Assembly: GCA_028023455.1 (NCBI GenBank)
Contig: JAQFVV010000071.1
Coordinates: forward strand, 5,908,650-5,972,649
Reading direction: 5' to 3'
DNA: 64,000 bases
From: Epiperipatus broadwayi
Taxonomy: Eukaryota > Onychophora > Udeonychophora > Euonychophora > Peripatidae
Shown: positions 58,310 through 64,000 of the stretch, piece by piece
How positions within the stretch are numbered: position 1 is the stretch's first letter
How the letters are laid out: the number at the start of each line of letters is the position of its first letter
Translations under genes and position numbers: made by a program
Notes under the pieces: generated by a model
The model's input: the letters and a program-made list of their open reading frames with translations, nothing else
What the model was told of the DNA's origin: nothing
Databases searched by the model: none

Positions 58310-58740
58310 GTTAAGGCAGTGACCATACAGTAGTGCTACCTAGTGCAAGCCATAGTAATCAGTGGATGCTAGGAGGTTTGTGTGTCAAAATCCCTATTTA
58401 GTGTCTGCTTATACAATATCCCAAGATTAGTTTCTACTTTATGTTTTTCATCAGTGATGAGCTTTGGATCAGAGAGCACTTGGTGCAGTGCTCTTAGATC
58501 CAAGACCCCTCAGTGATGAAGGTCACAAACCAGAAACTAGTGTAGGGATGTTGGATGAATAGGCACTAAATATTTTTCAGATCCAAGGTTCCTCACTGAT
58601 GAAGTTCACAAGTCAGAAATTAAACTGTAAATATTGCATGTGTAAGCATTAAATAGGGATTTTGATGCACAAACCTCCTAGCATTCTTTGATTACTATAG
58701 TTTGTACTGGGTGGCACTACTATATGGAGATAATAGCCAC
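58310..58740. repeat. Family A cluster with three ribozyme regions
   Basis: Minus-strand core: CTGATGA (58454-58448), GAAA (58434-58431), CTAATC. Plus-strand core 1: GTGATGA (58513-58519), GAAA (58533-58536), CTAGTG. Plus-strand core 2: CTGATGA (58596-58602), GAAA (58616-58619), then TTAAAC with no cleavage triplet. The two plus cores are 83 bp apart, so the intervening unit was mostly deleted. Confidence 0.78.
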
Positions 58741-60500
58741 TGTTTATTTACAAATATATTAATAATAACTGAATGGTTTATTAAGAAGTTGCAAGAAGTT
58801 TCAGCACCAAAAGTGGCAGAATGATTGCCATAAGCTAATAGACCCTGAATTTCAATGTCCACTATTCTGCCATTGTAACAAACCATGTATGACATAAAAA
58901 TATTGATTGTTGATTTTGTTTACAATATTCATTCTAATAACTCCACAGAAATTTGTGTTTTTTCTGTTATTTTACACAAAATCTCATTATCACAGTCTGC
59001 TTTTCAATGTTTCAACAATTAGATACAGCCATTGTCAAGGTTTTTCTCAATTCAAAAATATCTTATACATTTTCTAAATTTAATATCATATATGCATTAT
59101 TTATTCATGTTAGATACTTAACTAATTTTTATTTAAAAAATATTAAATTAATATTAAAGATAACATTTGTATAAAATTTGAATATTACAAAAAAAAAATG
59201 AATTGATACTTTTAAAAGAAAAAATAATAAAAAATGGGCTATAATTTGTTTGTCATGCTTTTTTATGTTATAATTTTTTAAACTTTTGATTTTAGTGTAT
59301 CCTTTTATATAATATATATTATGAGTATATAATAAAAAATAAGATTGGTATGTATAATATGGATAATTAGTGTCTTGATGTGCTATTGCTACCTGTTGAA
59401 TGTATTTGGAATATTTAAATAAAAGTTAATTTTTTCTCAAGTCATTCAATACTCATATTAGATGGTGGAAATAATCCAATATAAAAATACAACTAGAACA
59501 CCATCATCACAAACCTTCAGAAAAACACAACATATAAGATTTCTATTTCATATAATTTTTAGTTTATGACCATTGTCAATAATTCTATTAATTTGTTGAA
59601 ATGTTGAACAACACATTGTGATAGAGTTTTAATTCAAATAAAATAATAACATTTTAAAACAGAAAATAAGTGAATATTTATGAAGTTATTAGAATATATA
59701 TATTTCCTAACAGAATAAAAAGTTTCCCTACAGCTTTGGACAGCATTTTATAACTGAAATGAAAAGATGATGATGAAATAACCTTTATTATCACTCTTAA
59801 AGTTAGGACACCATTTCTAACATATCAGATATGACAAGGCCATAATAGAGTGATCCTATTTAATTATACTCTGCAAATTGTAACATTATTTGTAACAGAA
59901 TAAATATGTAAATTAAAGAAAAATGCTCTTACTTTTATAATGTCCATAAATAATAATATTGTTCATAACAGAATAAATACAATATACTAAGCTAACAAAT
60001 ACTAATCAATAAATAATCCTTATGTATTTAAAATAATCCTTTATCTCATCACATATCTGACTGTCAACTATATTAAAACAAGACAGTGATGATAATCTTT
60101 ATTATAGCATCATGAGTTCAAACAGCATTTAAAATAAACAGAAAATAAACAAAGTCATCACTCTAATTACCCAAATACCAATCTTACTTAGAATAAATTA
60201 AAATAAAGCAATGAATATCACTGTCTCAAAACAATGACACATGCCTAAGATATATTCCATTTATAATCAAATAAAAATAATGATAAATCATTCAACAACT
60301 AAATCCTAATAAACATAACAAATCAAACATTGCTTATAATAATATAAACTTACATTAAAATTTAATGATGTTTGTATCTAAACAAATTAATTCATGAATG
60401 ATTAAAATAACCACTTTAGTATGTCCTATAAGTTTACAATATTCATAATATCTAAATAAATATATGACCCAATAATTAATTTTAAATCATAGTTTAAACT
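58741..60500. other. AT-rich sequence; partial PLE/SINE tail at 59380-59530
   Basis: 59380-59530 carries TGTATTTGGAATATTTAAAT, ATAATCCAATATAAAAATAC and CATCACAAACCTTCAGAAAA, i.e. the same tail as 63.35-63.5 kb without the tRNA-like head. No gene in the remainder. Confidence 0.5.
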
Positions 60501-60504
60501 TTGT

Positions 60505-61210
60505 AGCGACTAGTATTTTATTGGCTGAGTGAGGTAAAAGTGTAAACTTTTAATTGGTCAAAATCACACTCAACCCTCAAAATATATTCATCTTTTAATA
60601 TTATATTCACTTTAGTTTCATTTGTAAAATGTATATTAATAATTTGTCAGGTTATCAAAGTGAACGAAAGTTTTTTAAAAATAAATTTCTATTTATTTAT
60701 TATAGAAATATTTGATAGTGGCAAATTTAAAAATGAAAGTTAGTGACCAATTAAAAACAGTTGCAGATGTAGTTGATTTCTTTCTCAGTTTTATACTGAG
60801 GAAAAGTAAATATTTTTTTGCTAAAATCTTAAATATTTTTCTAAAATAATTTTATTTTTAGCATATTTTATCAAAATAATATATATAATTTGTCAAAAAA
60901 TACTTTTAAAATGGTCTAAAATATTTGTTTATCATTTACGAAATGAACCAAAAAAGATCGTAGGGTTTTCTTTGATTAGTCAGTTTTCTTTGTCCTTGAT
61001 GGCTAAGAGCCAATCAGCTTCTTTGTTAGAACTTTAGCAACAGTTTTATTGATTTTTTTACTTGTAAAATAATTCAAAAGAGAGGAGCATCTTACAGAAC
61101 TTTTTTTCATCTTTCCAAAAATTGCAAAATCTTTACTGTAGTGTCAAAAATAATGGAATTCAAGTAACTTGAAGTGGCTGCGAGTCATCTTGTAAGAATC
61201 CTTAGAAAGG
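60505..61210 (-). repeat. Dispersed repeat G, copy 2 (inverted relative to copy 1)
   Basis: Reverse complement of 25290-26120, sharing GTCCTTGATGGCTAAGAGCC, TTTAATATTATATTCACTTT and AATAAATTTCTATTTATTT. Divergence is moderate with small indels. Confidence 0.75.
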
Positions 61211-63115
61211 TTAATAAAATAATAATACTAACTCAGCCATGCTATACTCATATATTAATTTACTCTTACTAATCACACTATTTATAACAAGATAGAATAC
61301 TTAATAATGATGTAATATCAATAAACCTATAATATCCATTCATACCAGTATATAAAAGAAACAGTAGATTTCTACTGGATATTTACTTAAGTACATTTAA
61401 CTAATCATATCAATTTATTTTAAATTTTCTGTAACTAAATTATTAAAACTGTATATTGGACAATCAAAGCACATAAAAAGAATTATTAACATTTATTGTG
61501 GTCAAATGTGAATATTAAAAGTTAATATTTAATTAAGTTTACAATCCATATCAACTAAATTTAAATACAATTAAAGCAAATTATTCCAACTTATAACAGG
61601 ACAAGATATACTACTATCAGCTTTATAATTTAATAAGTTTGAGATCTTACTGACCAACCATGAACTCAACATAGTACTTATTCAATCAATAATATTTAAA
61701 ATAAAACAAATATTTGATTATGATTATCATATAAAGTTTATATCTAGTTGGATAATAACTATATATTTCAATAAATTTTACAATATAGTCAGTTTATCTT
61801 GTCTCACTTGAATGTTATATAATCAATAAATTTATATTCCATAATTGGACAACAATCAGACGAGTTTATTTGTTTTAAGTTAATTTAAAATTTATTAATA
61901 AATGAATATCAATTATATAATATATAAATAAGATGAATAAATTGTCAACAGTCAATATGCCTATCTATGATCTAATTGCATTTACACTAAATCATCTATT
62001 GACATTAATTTTATATTTAAATATGTGATTGCCTACAAATCTCCAATGATTTAATATCAAATATAAAACACATATGTCTACGTAACACTAATATATTGAG
62101 AAACATCCATAGTTACCTTGATACAAGAGAGTTTAATATATACATCTTCTTATATATATATATACAAAAGTTAATCTAGTTATTTGTTAATGTAAATTTA
62201 AGAAAACAAAATAAAGTGAATACTAATTGCAATAAAATCTTTTTTTTTTGGTATTTCTAATATAAGTAATATACCTGAAGTTAATTTAAAATCAATAAAA
62301 GAAAAGAATATATTTTAGATATTAAAATAATAATTACTATGCCACAATATATGAGTTTAAAATTAGTAAAATGTAACTCTCTTATATTTTGGTATATGAA
62401 TAGATTACCATTTAACTTAAAATTATATATTATTTGTCAGTAAATACAATATACTTTAAATAAAGAAAAAAATAGGGCAATAATAATGGCATAATGTAAA
62501 CATAACCTGAATGAGAATTTTTAAATACTGTATTTTCAGAATGGTATCACAGCTCTGATGTTCATGAAAACTTCTAAATCCAAGGTACATTTTATCGATT
62601 CCAATGTTTTATATTTTTTTAAATAATAATTATTTGGTTTGCACTCATAAGTACTAGTTTATATTCATGATGATATAAAGAGATATCCTTTCATGAATTT
62701 CAAAATGTTAGAAATAAATAGTTGCTAGCTTTATCTAGGATGATATGATGAAAAATTAAACTGATTTATATCTTAAATAAAATTGTTCAATCGATCTAAT
62801 GAAATTACACATGCAGGTAAATATAACTCTTGAATAACTTCTGACATCTTGTATTTTTTTTAAAAATATAGGTAACATCTATTTCAAAGGATAAAAATAT
62901 TCTGACATTTTATAACATAGTAAAGTAATTCAATGCTGTTTTCTTTTATACTAAGTTGTCATTTTACAATAAAATTTTCTTGACATGCTGACCAATCTAT
63001 GAGCAGATAATGTCCTTCTTATTCCTGCAGATTGTTCAGTCAACTATACACTTTAAATGAAATAAAAGAAAATTATATAAAGAAATTTATATGTGCTTCT
63101 GTTTAAAGCCAAAAC
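61211..63115. other. AT-rich sequence, no gene seen
   Basis: About 1.9 kb without a recognised element. Confidence 0.4.
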
Positions 63116-63124
63116 AAGAGAGAA

Positions 63125-63520
63125 AATTTTTGGCAAGATGGCTCAGTTGGTTAGAGTGTGACTTTAAAATCCAATAATCAAGAATCTAAGGACCCAGGTT
63201 CAAATCCCACTCTAGTACTGTTACAGGTCAGGCCAGCAACACCTAAAAGAAGAGGAGAATAATACCTCTCAAAACATTGTGCATATACTAACCTGTTTGC
63301 CATAATTTTAACTAACAATTGGTATATATACTAATCTGTTTGCTGTGATATTACTAACAGTTAAATGTATTTGGAATATTTAAAACTAAAAAAATTAAAA
63401 TTAAACTTTTCTAAAGACATTCAACACACATATTAGATTATGGAAATAGTCCAATATCAAAATACAACTAGAACATCATCATCACAAACCTTCGAGAAAA
63501 CACAATATTCAGTTCTATTT
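63125..63520 (+). repeat. tRNA-derived SINE, family 2, with long tail
   Basis: A box GATGGCTCAGTTGGTTAGAG and B box GGTTCAAATCCC in tRNA-like spacing, then a ~280 bp tail (AAGAGGAGAATAATACCTCTC, ACTAACCTGTTTGC twice, AATGTATTTGGAATATTTAAA, AATAGTCCAATATCAAAATA). The best preserved copy of this family. Confidence 0.8.
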
Positions 63521-63925
63521 ATAAAAAAATTTTATTGACATTTTAACTCTAGCAATCCTCTACATTCACTCTTTAATTAAGCAATTTCAGGCAGCATTCT
63601 TGTAATAAAAATTGCATTATACAACAAATAAAAATAAATATTTTAGAATTATTACATACAACAAAAACCCTTATTTCACAATACCAATACTATTTTTTAT
63701 TTTGACAAAAAATAAACACCATATATTTTATACATATTTCTTAGTCTAATATCATACAAATAAATAGAACAAATGTATTTGAAATATTAAACATTTATTT
63801 GTATTGTTATAATTTACTATTGTGAATGCAGTAACAAAAATAAAACATATAATGACAAAGAACTATATGTTTTATTATTCACATATTTATTTTTATTTTT
63901 AAAATGAAAAAAATCAATTTACAAT
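63521..63925. other. AT-rich spacer
   Basis: Nothing recognised. Confidence 0.35.
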
Positions 63926-63927
63926 CT

Positions 63928-64000
63928 TCATCATCATCATCATTATCAACCATTATCACTCCACTGCAGGATGAAGGTCTCTCCAAGTTTAATCCATCTT
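63928..64000 (-). pseudogene. LINE C-terminal fragment running off the window
   Basis: ATCATCATCATCATTATCAA tail, then CCACTGCAGGATGAAGGTCT, nearly identical to 13310-13365. Read on the minus strand it ends ...ELGETFILQ; the rest lies outside the window. Confidence 0.75.

Overview
The window is about 70% A+T, has no bacterial-style gene organisation and carries almost no intact long open frame. It is packed with decayed retroelements, tRNA-derived SINEs, foldback elements and TIR elements. This fits an intergenic or intronic stretch of an AT-rich invertebrate animal genome. I cannot name the species or phylum from sequence alone, and I see no intact host gene.

The most striking content is a set of dispersed repeats that carry hammerhead ribozyme (HHR) cores: CTGANGA, a small stem II hairpin, GAAA, a very short and often palindromic stem III ending in TC, then a second stem I strand that pairs back upstream. 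I separate four families. Family A (stem III CTAG) is the dominant repeat, with more than fifteen full or partial copies on both strands. Family B has CTGAGGA and a CCATGG-like stem III. Family C has one copy with a complete core and CCGG. Family D has a GTGC/GCAC stem II and includes a tail-to-tail array at 2.1-3.9 kb. Several family A copies are bounded insertions with 9-13 bp target-site duplications. Two form head-to-tail dimers with a 452-466 bp period, and others are head-to-head palindromes. Two family A copies flank the reverse transcriptase remnant of a Penelope-like element (PLE) at 53.2-55.6 kb, so family A may be the pseudo-LTR of that element or a passenger of its machinery.

Layout: 0-2 kb AT-rich filler; 2.1-3.9 kb family D array with a family A insertion; 4.2-4.8 kb foldback; 6.3-8.1 kb decayed LINE (minus); 8.5-10.3 kb decayed coding trail of unknown origin (minus); 11.6-12.5 kb HHR elements; 13-13.5 kb SINEs and a LINE tail; 15.4-16.1 kb family B plus a family A dimer; 18.1-20.8 kb LINE split by a family A dimer; 21.8-22.7 kb family A; 23.2-23.7 kb LINE zinc-knuckle end; 24-28.3 kb foldbacks, a repeat and a TIR element; 28.4-29.3 kb PLE endonuclease end, SINE and family D; 30-33.8 kb LINE pieces, family A, SINEs and foldback; 34.8 kb family A; 37.5-39 kb family B and a PLE GIY-YIG end; 39.1-41.4 kb LINE with nested foldback and family A; 41.7-46.6 kb family D, SINE, family B, LINE and family C; 46.6-51.4 kb repeat-poor; 51.4-58.7 kb family D, PLE and family A copies; 59-64 kb AT-rich sequence with an inverted repeat partner, a SINE and a LINE tail.

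The nesting gives a relative order: LINE bodies are older than the foldbacks and family A insertions within them. The LINEs and PLE are the plausible sources of reverse transcription. The HHR units look non-autonomous, with the ribozyme able in principle to trim concatemeric transcripts to unit length.
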